Source: Fidelibacterota bacterium
GTDB lineage: Bacteria > Fidelibacterota > Marinisomatia > Marinisomatales > UBA1611
Assembly (NCBI GenBank): GCA_016784605.1
Contig: JADHUI010000014.1
Span: 1-62,501 of the forward strand
Reading direction: 5' to 3'
DNA length: 62,501 nt
Part shown: positions 53,939-62,100 of the stretch, one piece after another
Layout: each line of letters starts with the position of its first letter
How positions within the stretch are numbered: position 1 is the stretch's first letter
Position numbers and translations under genes: made by a program
Notes under the pieces: generated by a model
Databases searched by the model: none
Seen by the model: the letters and a program-made list of their open reading frames with translations, nothing else
Told to the model about the DNA's origin: nothing

Positions 53939-55344
53939 TGTCTTTTTCGGTTCGAAATCCCCGGACGGGTCAAGTGGATTATTCCTTTGATTCTCCAACG
54001 CAAGGTGAACTTTCATCCATATGTCTATCTTTGCGAAATAACCAAAAATATTGGGCTGAAAAAGGAATCGATTATCGCATTGGTGTAATGCAAGCGTGGA
54101 AAAATGCGTATGTAGAAAATCAGGCTGAACTGATTGATGCATTAGCTACGGATACAGGGCGTATTTATGAAACCACTTTAGAAGTAGAAACCATTCCAAA
54201 ATCCATTGATCGATGGTGTGATATTGCCAAAGAATTATTTGGAAACTCTAAACCAAAGCCATCTTCCATTCCATTCATTTCTATGGAGCAACATACGATT
54301 CCCTATGCTTTAGTGGGCATCATCAGTCCTTGGAATGTGCCGAATCTTTTAGCGCATATTGATGCCATTCCTGCTCTATTAGCCGGAAGTTCTGTCATCA
54401 TTAAACCCAGTGAATTCACACCGAGATTTATAGATCCTTTGCAAAAAAGTGTTGAATCTATTCAGGAAATGTCCGGCATTTTACACTATGTTCAAGGCGC
54501 AGCAGAAACGGGCGCAACGCTTGTGGATGAAGTGGACCTTATCTGTTTTACCGGCAGCGTTCCCACGGGGAAAAAAGTAGGCGAACAAGCGGCGAAAAAC
54601 TTTATTCCTGCCTTTCTGGAATTAGGCGGAAAAGATGCTGCCGTCGTTTTGGAAAGTGCCAATTTAGATAATGCTGCATCTGCGATTTTGTGGGGATCCG
54701 TGGTCAATGCGGGGCAATCTTGTTTATCCATTGAGCGAGTGTATGTCATGGACTCGGTTTATGAATCTTTCATTTCTTTACTGACAGAAAAGGCAAAAAA
54801 ATTGAAATTAGCTTATCCAGAAATGGATAGTGGAGAAATTGGACCAATCATTTCTCCAAATCAAGCCACACTCATTGAAGGGCATTTGAATGATGCTAAA
54901 TCGAAAGGTGCGGTGGTTCATTGTGGTGGAGAATTAGAGCATCAAGGTGGCGGAGATTGGGTATTTCCAACAGTATTATCCAATGTGAATCATGATATGA
55001 AAGTTATGACAGAAGAAACATTTGGACCGGTTATTCCTATCATGTCTGTCTCAAGTTCTGATGAAGCAATTCGATGTGCGAATGATACAGAATTTGGTTT
55101 AAGCGGTGCTGTTTTTGGAGACGAATCCAAAGCAAGATCGATTGCAGAAAAAATGGAAGCGGGCGCCATCAGTATTAATGATGCAGGATTAACGTCTATT
55201 CTTTATGATGGGGAAAAAAATTCATTTAAATCATCCGGATTGGGTGGTTCGCGAATGGGACAAGCATCTATTCAACGATTCTTAAGGAAAAAAGTTTTAT
55301 ACACCAAAACAAACACGGATAACGATCCCTGGTGGTATAAATAA
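53938..55344 (+). CDS. NAD(P)-dependent aldehyde dehydrogenase
   Basis: A 468-residue enzyme with the catalytic Cys262 (AGQSCLSIERVYV), general base Glu228 (FLELGGKDAAVV) and Asn133 (IISPWNVPNLL). The cofactor-binding FTGSVPTGKKVGEQAAKN and the C-terminal EETFGPVIPIMSVSS are also present. It oxidises an aldehyde to an acid in the cytoplasm. An aldehyde could be made by the HpcH/HpaI-type aldolase upstream. It starts on the last base of the nitrilase-like stop codon. The 5' end is well supported, and a repeat-filled gap of 382 bases follows. Confidence 0.93.
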   Translation: MSFSVRNPRTGQVDYSFDSPTQGELSSICLSLRNNQKYWAEKGIDYRIGVMQAWKNAYVENQAELIDALATDTGRIYETTLEVETIPKSIDRWCDIAKELFGNSKPKPSSIPFISMEQHTIPYALVGIISPWNVPNLLAHIDAIPALLAGSSVIIKPSEFTPRFIDPLQKSVESIQEMSGILHYVQGAAETGATLVDEVDLICFTGSVPTGKKVGEQAAKNFIPAFLELGGKDAAVVLESANLDNAASAILWGSVVNAGQSCLSIERVYVMDSVYESFISLLTEKAKKLKLAYPEMDSGEIGPIISPNQATLIEGHLNDAKSKGAVVHCGGELEHQGGGDWVFPTVLSNVNHDMKVMTEETFGPVIPIMSVSSSDEAIRCANDTEFGLSGAVFGDESKARSIAEKMEAGAISINDAGLTSILYDGEKNSFKSSGLGGSRMGQASIQRFLRKKVLYTKTNTDNDPWWYK

Positions 55345-55391
55345 TGGAGTATTGGATTGGTGGATAATTGGATTAATGGAACAAGGAATTA

Positions 55392-55584
55392 TTTTATTAC
55401 TCCGGCATGGTTTAGTCGTATGATAATTAGGATTTCACCCCTTTTTAATGACCCATCTTTAATTCTCCCCTATGACAGGGGAGATGGTCAGCGGATCCAA
55501 TTAATCAATCCGATTATTTCCCCTGTAATAGGGGAAACACAAAGGGGTATAAAATTACGGTTAATTGCCGCCGGAGTAATAAAA
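55392..55584. mobile_element. MITE-like element with 15-bp terminal inverted repeats
   Basis: A 193-base element. TTTTATTACTCCGGC at 55392-55406 is matched exactly by GCCGGAGTAATAAAA at 55570-55584. Inside each end, matching but imperfect stretches reach into CCCCTATGACAGGGG and CCCCTGTAATAGGGG hairpins, which are the A units of the repeat family. It has no transposase, so it would be non-autonomous. A half-length inverted copy lies at 27361. Mobility is inferred from structure only. Confidence 0.65.
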
Positions 55585-55632
55585 CCCGATTCAAGGGGAA
55601 TTAAAAGGATTATGTTAACGGATAAATGGGGA

Positions 55633-55671
55633 AATGTCTTTGCGAAAACTTCAAGCTTCCGCAAAGACATT
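55633..55671. repeat. Perfect 12-bp inverted repeat upstream of the MFS gene
   Basis: AATGTCTTTGCG at 55633-55644 and CGCAAAGACATT at 55660-55671 are perfect arms around a 15-base centre. The hairpin lies 55 bases before the transporter start. No T-run follows, so a regulatory or operator role is more likely than termination, but neither is shown. Confidence 0.75.
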
Positions 55672-55726
55672 ACCTGGATGAACTCACCAATCCAATAATC
55701 TAAATATTTTACAGAAAGGAAAGCAT

Positions 55727-56992
55727 ATGTCAACTAAATCAAAATTCTTTTATGGATGGATAATCGTTTTGTCATCCTTTGTTATGCTCTTTGTTTCCCA
55801 AGCATACACATTGGGCGGATTAAGCGTCTTTGATAAAGAAATCCTGGGTGAGTTTGGATGGACCGTTGGAGATTATAAACTTAAAGGTTTAATCACATTT
55901 TTATTCGCTGGATTATTAGCTCCATTCATGGGAGCTTTGGCAGATAAATATGGCGTGCGTCCATTAATGATTGTGGGAACTTTTCTACTGGCAATGGGCT
56001 ATTTTTTCTATTCCAAGATTGCTACGCTTACTCATGTTTATTTAATTCACGTCCTTTTTGCCGGCGCCTTGGCATCTGCCGGACTCGTGGTAAACGTGAT
56101 GTTAGTTTCTCGTTGGTTCAATAAACGTCGGGGCACAGCATTAGGACTTATTCTCATGGGAACCAGTTTGGGGAATATGATTGTTCCCAAAATTAACGTG
56201 CAGCTGATTTCTACATTTCAATGGCGTCCGTCATTTGTTTATCTCGCTATCGTTCCCCTAATTTTAATTCCCATTATTCTTTTTATCGTTAAGGAATATC
56301 CGTCCAATATGGGTGTTAAACCAGATGGTGCAACAGACGATGAGTCTGATGAATCTTCTGCAGAACAAATCGAAAAAGGCGGCATGGCTTATGGCGATGC
56401 TATGAAAAATCGCAATTTTTGGGAATTAACTATTATTGCCATGTGCACATTTTACGCTATTTTGGCTTTGGCGGATCACATGTTTTTATTCATGCTTGGG
56501 CAAGGTCATACGCCCCAAACAGCTGCATCAGGTTTATCCGTTTTATTTGGATTAGCGTTAATTGGGAAATTCTTTTTCGGCTTTTTATCCGATCACATGG
56601 ATAAGCAGAAAGTCTTCAACATTAATATCGGCACCATGTTTGCCGGTGTAGTGGTTTTAGTCATTGACCCCCAAGCACTTTTATGGCCTGCAGTGATTCT
56701 CATCGGTCTGGGCTGGGGTGGGCTTTATACTTTACTCCAAATTTTAACCGCTCATATTTTTGGCATGAAAGCATTCGGAAAAATTATGGGAACCATGTCT
56801 ATTTTGGATGCTTTCGGTGGCGGAATGGGTATGTGGCTTACAGGCGTTTTGTATGATAAAACTGGCTCATACACATTACCATTTAACGTAATCGCTGTCT
56901 TGGTAGGCATTGCATTTGTCCTGTCTTTTCTTATTAAAAATTCATCCACCACGCCTGTATTGAGCGAAGGCGAAATGAAGAGCGTAAAGTAA
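55727..56992 (+). CDS. MFS transporter, OFA/MCT-like
   Basis: A 421-residue protein with twelve predicted membrane helices. The opening FFYGWIIVLSSFVMLFVSQA and LAPFMGALADKYGVRPLMIV carry the usual MFS loop 2-3 motif (G-x-L-A-D-x-x-G-x-R). ASAGLVVNVMLVSRWFNKRR then GTALGLILMGTSLGNMIVP matches the oxalate/formate antiporter and monocarboxylate family. A large cytoplasmic loop after helix six is charged (ATDDESDESSAEQ). It probably imports or exports a small organic acid of this pathway. A ribosome site (AAAGGAAAG) precedes the start. Confidence 0.88.
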   Translation: MSTKSKFFYGWIIVLSSFVMLFVSQAYTLGGLSVFDKEILGEFGWTVGDYKLKGLITFLFAGLLAPFMGALADKYGVRPLMIVGTFLLAMGYFFYSKIATLTHVYLIHVLFAGALASAGLVVNVMLVSRWFNKRRGTALGLILMGTSLGNMIVPKINVQLISTFQWRPSFVYLAIVPLILIPIILFIVKEYPSNMGVKPDGATDDESDESSAEQIEKGGMAYGDAMKNRNFWELTIIAMCTFYAILALADHMFLFMLGQGHTPQTAASGLSVLFGLALIGKFFFGFLSDHMDKQKVFNINIGTMFAGVVVLVIDPQALLWPAVILIGLGWGGLYTLLQILTAHIFGMKAFGKIMGTMSILDAFGGGMGMWLTGVLYDKTGSYTLPFNVIAVLVGIAFVLSFLIKNSSTTPVLSEGEMKSVK

Positions 56993-57081
56993 CACAAAGA
57001 AAAAAGTTATGATCAATATTTACTACTCAATTTATACACATACGGTTACAGTGAAAATTATAATGTTTTACAATCCATATA

Positions 57082-57250
57082 TTTTCTCCCCTGTAATAGG
57101 GTGCTTGCATCCCGAGTTTTTTTCGGGGGAGAACCAAAGTGGGGTCAAAAAACAATGGTTAAATTCTATAGAGAATGTATGAAGTTTGTGTATTAAATGA
57201 TGATTTTCAATTTTATAAACCCCCATTATCCCCCTATGACAGGGGGATTT
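57082..57250 (+). repeat. Composite palindromic repeat (nested-A, B)
   Basis: Unit A with the 27-nt insert is at 57082-57150, then a 58-base linker, then unit B at 57209-57250. This accounts for most of the 298-base gap between the transporter and the DUF1330 gene. No gene is seen in it. Confidence 0.9.
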
Positions 57251-57290
57251 GTAAGGGTTTCAATCAAATATTTTTAAGAAAGGAATAAAT

Positions 57291-57938
57291 ATGTCTGAAC
57301 AAAATCCACATTCAATTGTCGTTGTTATACGGGGAAAACTCGCCGAAGGCAGCGGAGAGATTTATGGAAAATATTTAGAAGCATCCACACCCATTGCTGA
57401 AAAGTATGGCGCCAAAGTTGTCGCAGTTGGCGATACACTTTTTAGGGATTATCTCGATGTAACACTCCCATTAACCATCGTTGTTTCCTTCGAAACAGAA
57501 GCAGATTGCGATGGCTATTTTCTTGATCCGGAATACATTGAAATAAAAGAAAAATATCGCAACCCCAGTTATGAAGAAGTTCATATTTCTGTCTTTAAAG
57601 TAGGAATGCCCATTACGGAAAATGACACAGAATGTGTGGTAGCCAGTTTTGCCAATCTCATTCCAGGAACGGAAGAACAATACCAAGCTTATTTACATGG
57701 TGTATTGGGAATTGCAAAGAATTTCGGATTAAGTTTACTCGCCGGCGGGAAAGGTCTAAATAAACCTTACGCCGATCCGGGATTTGAGATAAATAGTTTA
57801 CTTAAATTCCCTACGGCGGATAAAGCAGATGCTTTTTTCACTGATCCTGAATATTTACACATTGCAGAAAAAAGACATGCTTCTTACACAGATGCGGAAT
57901 TAGGCATGTTTAAACCAAGAGTTCTAAATTTAGATTAA
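57291..57938 (+). CDS. Tandem DUF1330-like protein
   Basis: A 215-residue protein made of two copies of an alpha-beta barrel domain. The first half contains IVVVIRGKLAEGSGEIYGKY and TIVVSFETEADCDGYFLDPE, and the second CVVASFANLIPGTEEQYQAY and SLLKFPTADKADAFFTDPEY. Each shows the DUF1330 pattern 'Y.....e.....G.....l...vvieFps...a..f..d.eY'. The function of this family is unknown; many members lie in catabolic clusters. A good ribosome site (AAGAAAGGAAT) precedes the start. It ends five bases before the lyase gene. Confidence 0.75.
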   Translation: MSEQNPHSIVVVIRGKLAEGSGEIYGKYLEASTPIAEKYGAKVVAVGDTLFRDYLDVTLPLTIVVSFETEADCDGYFLDPEYIEIKEKYRNPSYEEVHISVFKVGMPITENDTECVVASFANLIPGTEEQYQAYLHGVLGIAKNFGLSLLAGGKGLNKPYADPGFEINSLLKFPTADKADAFFTDPEYLHIAEKRHASYTDAELGMFKPRVLNLD

Positions 57939-57942
57939 TAAA

Positions 57943-58848
57943 ATGAGCTTCCCTAAAAAGGTTATCCTTACTGAAGTTGGTCCACGAGACGGTCTCCAGA
58001 GTGTGTCTAATTTTGTTTCAACAAATCAAAAGTTAAACATGATCCATGGCCTTGTTGATGCTGGGCTTAAACAAATCCAAGTGGCGTCTTTTGTGCATCC
58101 AAAGTGGGTGCCACAAATGGCTGATGCAGAAGAAATTTGTGCCAATTTACCAAAAGCGGACAATGTAATTTTTAGTGGACTTGCATTAAATAACCGCGGT
58201 GTTGAACGCGCTATAAAGGCAAATCTCCAGCGAGTGGAAGTATCTATTTCTACCAGTGAAACTCACAGTAAAAAGAATGCAAATATGACTCTGGAAGAAG
58301 CCATGAAAAATTTGAAATCTATGGTAAAATTAGCCAAAGGAAATGGATTGGAAGTTCGTGCGGGACTTCAAGCTGTTTGGGGCTGTGTGTATGATGGAAT
58401 TCCACCGATAAATCGAATTGTGGAAATGTCAAAAGCCATTTTGGATTTGGGTGTAAATACACTTTCCTTATCCGATTCCACTGGAATGGGGAATCCACAT
58501 TCAATCAAAAAAACGTTAAAGCATATTCTGCCACGTGCAAGAAATACGCCGATTGTTTTGCATTTGCACGATACACGGGGTTTGGGCTTGGCCAATGTAG
58601 TCGCTGCTTTAGAAATGGGTGTTAATCAATTTGACGCTTCGTTAGGTGGCATTGGCGGATGTCCTTTTATTAAGGGTGCCACAGGAAATATTGCTACGGA
58701 AGATACGGTGAACCTATTCCATGAATTGGGAATTGAAACGGGAATTGACATAAAAAAAGTTGCTGCTGTTTCCCAATCGTTAGCGCCAGTCACCGGGGAA
58801 AACTATTTTTCCGGGAAATTATATAAAATCGCAGAATCACTAAAATGA
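57943..58848 (+). CDS. HMG-CoA lyase-like enzyme (HMGL family)
   Basis: A 301-residue protein with ILTEVGPRDGLQ near the start (metal-binding Asp and Arg). ASFVHPKWVPQMADAEEI, GLALNNRGVERAI and VEVSISTSETHSKKNAN follow, then VLHLHDTRGLGLANVVAALE with metal-binding His residues and GIGGCPFIKGATGNIATEDT with the active-site Cys loop. All key family residues are seen. It would cleave a 3-hydroxy-3-methyl-acyl-CoA such as HMG-CoA or citramalyl-CoA. The CoA-transferase on the divergent operon could feed it. Which acyl group it accepts is unknown. Confidence 0.88.
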   Translation: MSFPKKVILTEVGPRDGLQSVSNFVSTNQKLNMIHGLVDAGLKQIQVASFVHPKWVPQMADAEEICANLPKADNVIFSGLALNNRGVERAIKANLQRVEVSISTSETHSKKNANMTLEEAMKNLKSMVKLAKGNGLEVRAGLQAVWGCVYDGIPPINRIVEMSKAILDLGVNTLSLSDSTGMGNPHSIKKTLKHILPRARNTPIVLHLHDTRGLGLANVVAALEMGVNQFDASLGGIGGCPFIKGATGNIATEDTVNLFHELGIETGIDIKKVAAVSQSLAPVTGENYFSGKLYKIAESLK

Positions 58849-58900
58849 TATTGATAGTATTCAACTCGAGTATTGGATGATTATAGAGAATAACATCTAT

Positions 58901-59050
58901 TTTCAAAACCCCCATTATCCCCCCGAAACAAGTTCGGGATTCCAAAACCCTATTACAGGGGGATATATAGGATTGGTAAATATTGGAGAAATCCTTCTCC
59001 TTTCCCCTGTCATAGGGGAAATACAAAGGGGTCAAGAATTATGGTTTATC
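58901..59050 (+). repeat. Composite palindromic repeat (nested-B, A)
   Basis: Unit B with the 27-nt insert is at 58901-58964, and unit A (CCCCTGTCATAGGGG then AAATACAAAGGGGTC) at 59001-59050. Linker spacing of 36 bases is close to that in the other arrays. The 305-base gap otherwise holds AT-rich sequence without a gene. Confidence 0.88.
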
Positions 59051-59153
59051 CTTACAAAATATATTTGTTCTGTATTATTCTGGATACAAAATTTCTTATT
59101 TTTTTACTTTATAAAATCTTCGAGTCTTGGTGTCTTTGTGGCAGATTTTTAAT

Positions 59154-60389
59154 ATGGGACAAACAATTTCAGAAAAGATTCTTTCTGCTCATGCTGGATA
59201 TGATGTAAAAGCCGGTGAACTGGCTATCGTCAATGTAGATTCAGCCATGGCTTCTGACACAACGGCTCCTTTGACCTTGAAAGCATTCAAAGAAATGGGT
59301 GGCACCACACCTTGGAATTCTGAAAAAACGATTTTTGTAATTGACCATGCTTCCCCGGCTCCCAACGAACGTATTGCCAATCTCCACAAACTTATGCGGG
59401 AATTCGCCAGAAAAACAAATTCTGTATTATATGATGAAGGTGCGGGAATTTGTCATCAAATAATGGTGGAAGAACAACATGTGAAACCAGGACAATTGGT
59501 TATCGGCGCCGATTCTCATACGGTCACTTACGGAGCGCTTGGAGCCTTTTCCACCGGAGTAGGATCTACAGATCTTGCTGCCATTATGCTGACAGGAAAA
59601 ACGTGGCTCAAAGTTCCGGAAAGTATTAAAATAATTTTAAAGGGTAAACCAAATCCCGGCGTCACTGCGAAAGATATTATTTTGGAAGTAGTGGGAAAAA
59701 TCGGATTGAATGGCGCCACGTATAAAGCGTTGGAATATTCCGGTTCCACATTAGAATATCTTACACTTGGAGACCGCATGACTATCGCCAATATGGCAGT
59801 AGAAATGGGCGGGAAAGCTGGCATTATTGAAACAAGCGGTTTGGAATTACCTTATCATTTTGAACCCGTTTTACCTGATTCAGATGCAGAATATTCTCAA
59901 ACATTAACGATTGACGTTTCTTCTATCAGACCCAAAATTGCCAAACCCCATTCACCGGAAAATGTCTGCGATATTGATGATGTATTGGGAACCAAAATTG
60001 ACATGGCTTTCATCGGAACTTGCACCAACGGTCGCTTGGAAGATTTGCAATTGGCTGCTTCCATTTTGAAAGGGAAAAAGCTCGCTACCGGAGTTCGAAT
60101 GCTGATTACACCCGCATCCAGAAATGTGTTAAACCATGCAATGGCGGACGGAACTATGAATATTTTATCAGAAGCGGGCGCTACATTTATTCCGCCGGGT
60201 TGCGGTCCCTGTGTGGGAACACATTTGGGTGTTCCCGGAAATAATGAAATCATTCTTTCCACAGCAAACAGAAATTTCCCCGGACGCATGGGCAATCCGA
60301 ATGCCAGTGTTTATTTAGCGTCGCCTGCTGTTGTGGCAGCATCAGCCTTAACAGGAGTCATCACAGACCCTGAATCGTTAGATAAATAA
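59154..60389 (+). CDS. Aconitase-superfamily dehydratase large subunit (LeuC-like), copy 2
   Basis: I use the ATG at 59154 (411 residues); the frame is open nine codons further up, but MGQTISEKILSAHAG is the family's opening. The three Fe-S cysteines are in FIGTCTNGRLED and PPGCGPCVGTHLG. The substrate loop VIGADSHTVTYGALGAFSTG is canonical, unlike copy 1. It probably acts with the small subunit at 60644. 3-isopropylmalate, homoaconitate, citraconate/citramalate and dimethylmalate are all possible substrates of this group. No leucine-biosynthesis gene lies nearby, so a catabolic role is favoured. Confidence 0.88.
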   Translation: MGQTISEKILSAHAGYDVKAGELAIVNVDSAMASDTTAPLTLKAFKEMGGTTPWNSEKTIFVIDHASPAPNERIANLHKLMREFARKTNSVLYDEGAGICHQIMVEEQHVKPGQLVIGADSHTVTYGALGAFSTGVGSTDLAAIMLTGKTWLKVPESIKIILKGKPNPGVTAKDIILEVVGKIGLNGATYKALEYSGSTLEYLTLGDRMTIANMAVEMGGKAGIIETSGLELPYHFEPVLPDSDAEYSQTLTIDVSSIRPKIAKPHSPENVCDIDDVLGTKIDMAFIGTCTNGRLEDLQLAASILKGKKLATGVRMLITPASRNVLNHAMADGTMNILSEAGATFIPPGCGPCVGTHLGVPGNNEIILSTANRNFPGRMGNPNASVYLASPAVVAASALTGVITDPESLDK

Positions 60390-60435
60390 AATAATGTTTA
60401 TTGAAATAAATATCGTAAATCTGCAATCAAATATT

Positions 60436-60578
60436 CAACACCTACGGCGTTGGATTCCCATTGGATTACGTTACTATAAACATTTTACTCCTACGGAGTA
60501 TTTTAATAATAAAAATCCCATAGGGATTAAATGTTTATAGACAATAACAAAGTAAAAAACACAAACCCCAGCGGGGTT
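60436..60578. repeat. Cluster of short three-base-loop palindromes
   Basis: Four small hairpins lie in the 254-base gap between the large and small subunits. They are AACACC-TAC-GGCGTT (one wobble pair; starts at about 60437), ACTCC-TAC-GGAGT (60487-60499), AATCCC-ATA-GGGATT (60514-60528) and AACCCC-AGC-GGGGTT (60564-60578). The middle two are enclosed by a perfect inverted repeat, CTATAAACATTT / AAATGTTTATAG (60474-60485 and 60529-60540). This is a different family from the A/B repeats. No gene is seen. Confidence 0.8.
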
Positions 60579-60643
60579 AAACGAAAGAGCATTAACAAAA
60601 TGAAATTCTATTCTTCATTAGAATATAGCCATAATGAATTATC

Positions 60644-61129
60644 ATGACCGGTCGGGTTCATTTATACGATATTGACAATATAGATACGGACAGAATTATT
60701 CCTGGGAAATATACAAAAACACTGGATGTATCTACATTTGCTGATCACTGTTTGGAAGATTTAGATTCTGATTTTAAGCATAAAGTTCAACAAGGAGATG
60801 TTTTGGTAGGTGGTTGGAATTTTGGTTGCGGCTCTTCTCGTGAGCAAGCACCCATTGCTTTAAAAGTATCGGGAATTTCCGTCGTGATTGCCCGTTCTTT
60901 TTCTCGTATTTTTTATCGGAATGCCATCAATATTGGTTTGCCGATTTTAGAAATTCCTGATCATACTATTGCAGATGGCGCATCGCTTGAAATTGATTTA
61001 GAATCCGGGAAAGTTTATGATGGTAATACAGAATATTCTGCATCTCCCCTTCCCCAAGTGATGATTGATATTTTGAATGAAGGGGGTCTCGTTCCTTACT
61101 TGAAAAAACATAAGACTTATACTTTTTGA
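60644..61129 (+). CDS. Aconitase-superfamily small subunit (LeuD-like), copy 2
   Basis: A 161-residue protein, the normal length for the archaeal/bacterial short LeuD class. NIDTDRIIPGKYTKTLD (from residue 12) and GWNFGCGSSREQAPIALKVS (from residue 57) are canonical, as is VVIARSFSRIFYRNAINIGL. It is the swivelling domain that pairs with the large subunit upstream. A 254-base gap full of short palindromes separates the two. It is followed 17 bases later by a cytochrome gene. Confidence 0.88.
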   Translation: MTGRVHLYDIDNIDTDRIIPGKYTKTLDVSTFADHCLEDLDSDFKHKVQQGDVLVGGWNFGCGSSREQAPIALKVSGISVVIARSFSRIFYRNAINIGLPILEIPDHTIADGASLEIDLESGKVYDGNTEYSASPLPQVMIDILNEGGLVPYLKKHKTYTF

Positions 61130-61146
61130 ATTGAAAGAATTATAAA

Positions 61147-62097
61147 ATGCGGAATATACTTTTTGGAGCAATTGCTTTTATTTTTTTGATATTAGCTATT
61201 GGCCCAAAAATCATTCCATTGAAAGTGGGTCCTGCTGAAGAGTTGTCTATTGAACTCACGGATGAGAGAATCACCCGGGGAGAGTATTTAGCTAATCATG
61301 TTTGGGTGTGTATGGAATGCCATTCTCAAAAAAGTGAGCAATTTTATTCTGAACCGGTAACACCAGGGACGGAAGGCATGGGCGGACTTCTTTTTGATTC
61401 CGAATTTGGGAAAATTTATGCATCCAATATTACGCCTTATGAAATTGACCATTGGACAGATGGAGAACTTTTGCGAGCCATTACAGAAGGTGTCAATAAA
61501 AATGGGGATGCTTTGTTTCCATTCCATCCATTTACGCTTTACGGAAATAAAGATGTGGAAGATGTTTATTCTGTCATTGCCTATTTGAGAACATTGCCCC
61601 CAATTGAAAATTCCATTCCAAAAAGAGATACCAAATTGTGGGCTAATTATATGGTTCGACGGATGCCTAAACAAGCTGAATTCACTCCAAAACCACATCC
61701 AAATAATTCAGTGGAATACGGAGAATATTTATCCGGTGTTTGTGCCCGATGCCATACACCCCAATCCCATGGAAAACCTAATCCTGAAATGTTTTATGCC
61801 GGTGGATTAGACCATCCACTTTCTGAAAATGAAATTATTCGATCATCAAATTTGACGCCTGACATGGAAACTGGAATTGGAAATAAAAGCAAGGAAAACT
61901 TTATCGGTATTTTTAAAGCATTCGATTCAAAAGATGCAAAAGAAATACGCATTCCTGATGGAGAAAGGGAAGCCGATTCCGCCATGCCTTGGACGCAATT
62001 CGCAGGTATGACAAAGGAAGACCTTGGAGCAATATATGATTATTTACATTCTCTCCCGCCTATAAAGAATCGGGTGGAAAAGTATGGGGTGAAATAA
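61147..62097 (+). CDS. Membrane-anchored dihaem c-type cytochrome
   Basis: A 316-residue protein with one N-terminal membrane anchor (residues about 4-22) and two haem-binding motifs, CMECH (Cys55-His59) and CARCH (Cys199-His203). Two similar cytochrome c domains are visible. Both contain the S-N-x-T-P motif (ASNITPYEIDHW; SSNLTPDMETGI), and they end in ...VIAYLRTLPPI and ...IYDYLHSLPPI. It acts in the periplasm as an electron carrier or as part of a dehydrogenase. Being the last gene of the plus-strand run, it could take electrons from an oxidation in this pathway, but its neighbours may belong to another unit. Confidence 0.85.
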   Translation: MRNILFGAIAFIFLILAIGPKIIPLKVGPAEELSIELTDERITRGEYLANHVWVCMECHSQKSEQFYSEPVTPGTEGMGGLLFDSEFGKIYASNITPYEIDHWTDGELLRAITEGVNKNGDALFPFHPFTLYGNKDVEDVYSVIAYLRTLPPIENSIPKRDTKLWANYMVRRMPKQAEFTPKPHPNNSVEYGEYLSGVCARCHTPQSHGKPNPEMFYAGGLDHPLSENEIIRSSNLTPDMETGIGNKSKENFIGIFKAFDSKDAKEIRIPDGEREADSAMPWTQFAGMTKEDLGAIYDYLHSLPPIKNRVEKYGVK

Positions 62098-62100
62098 TTG

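Noticed and set aside
43704-61129. Leucine biosynthesis operon
   Set aside because: Two LeuCD-type pairs are present, but there is no isopropylmalate synthase or dehydrogenase, and the neighbours are catabolic.
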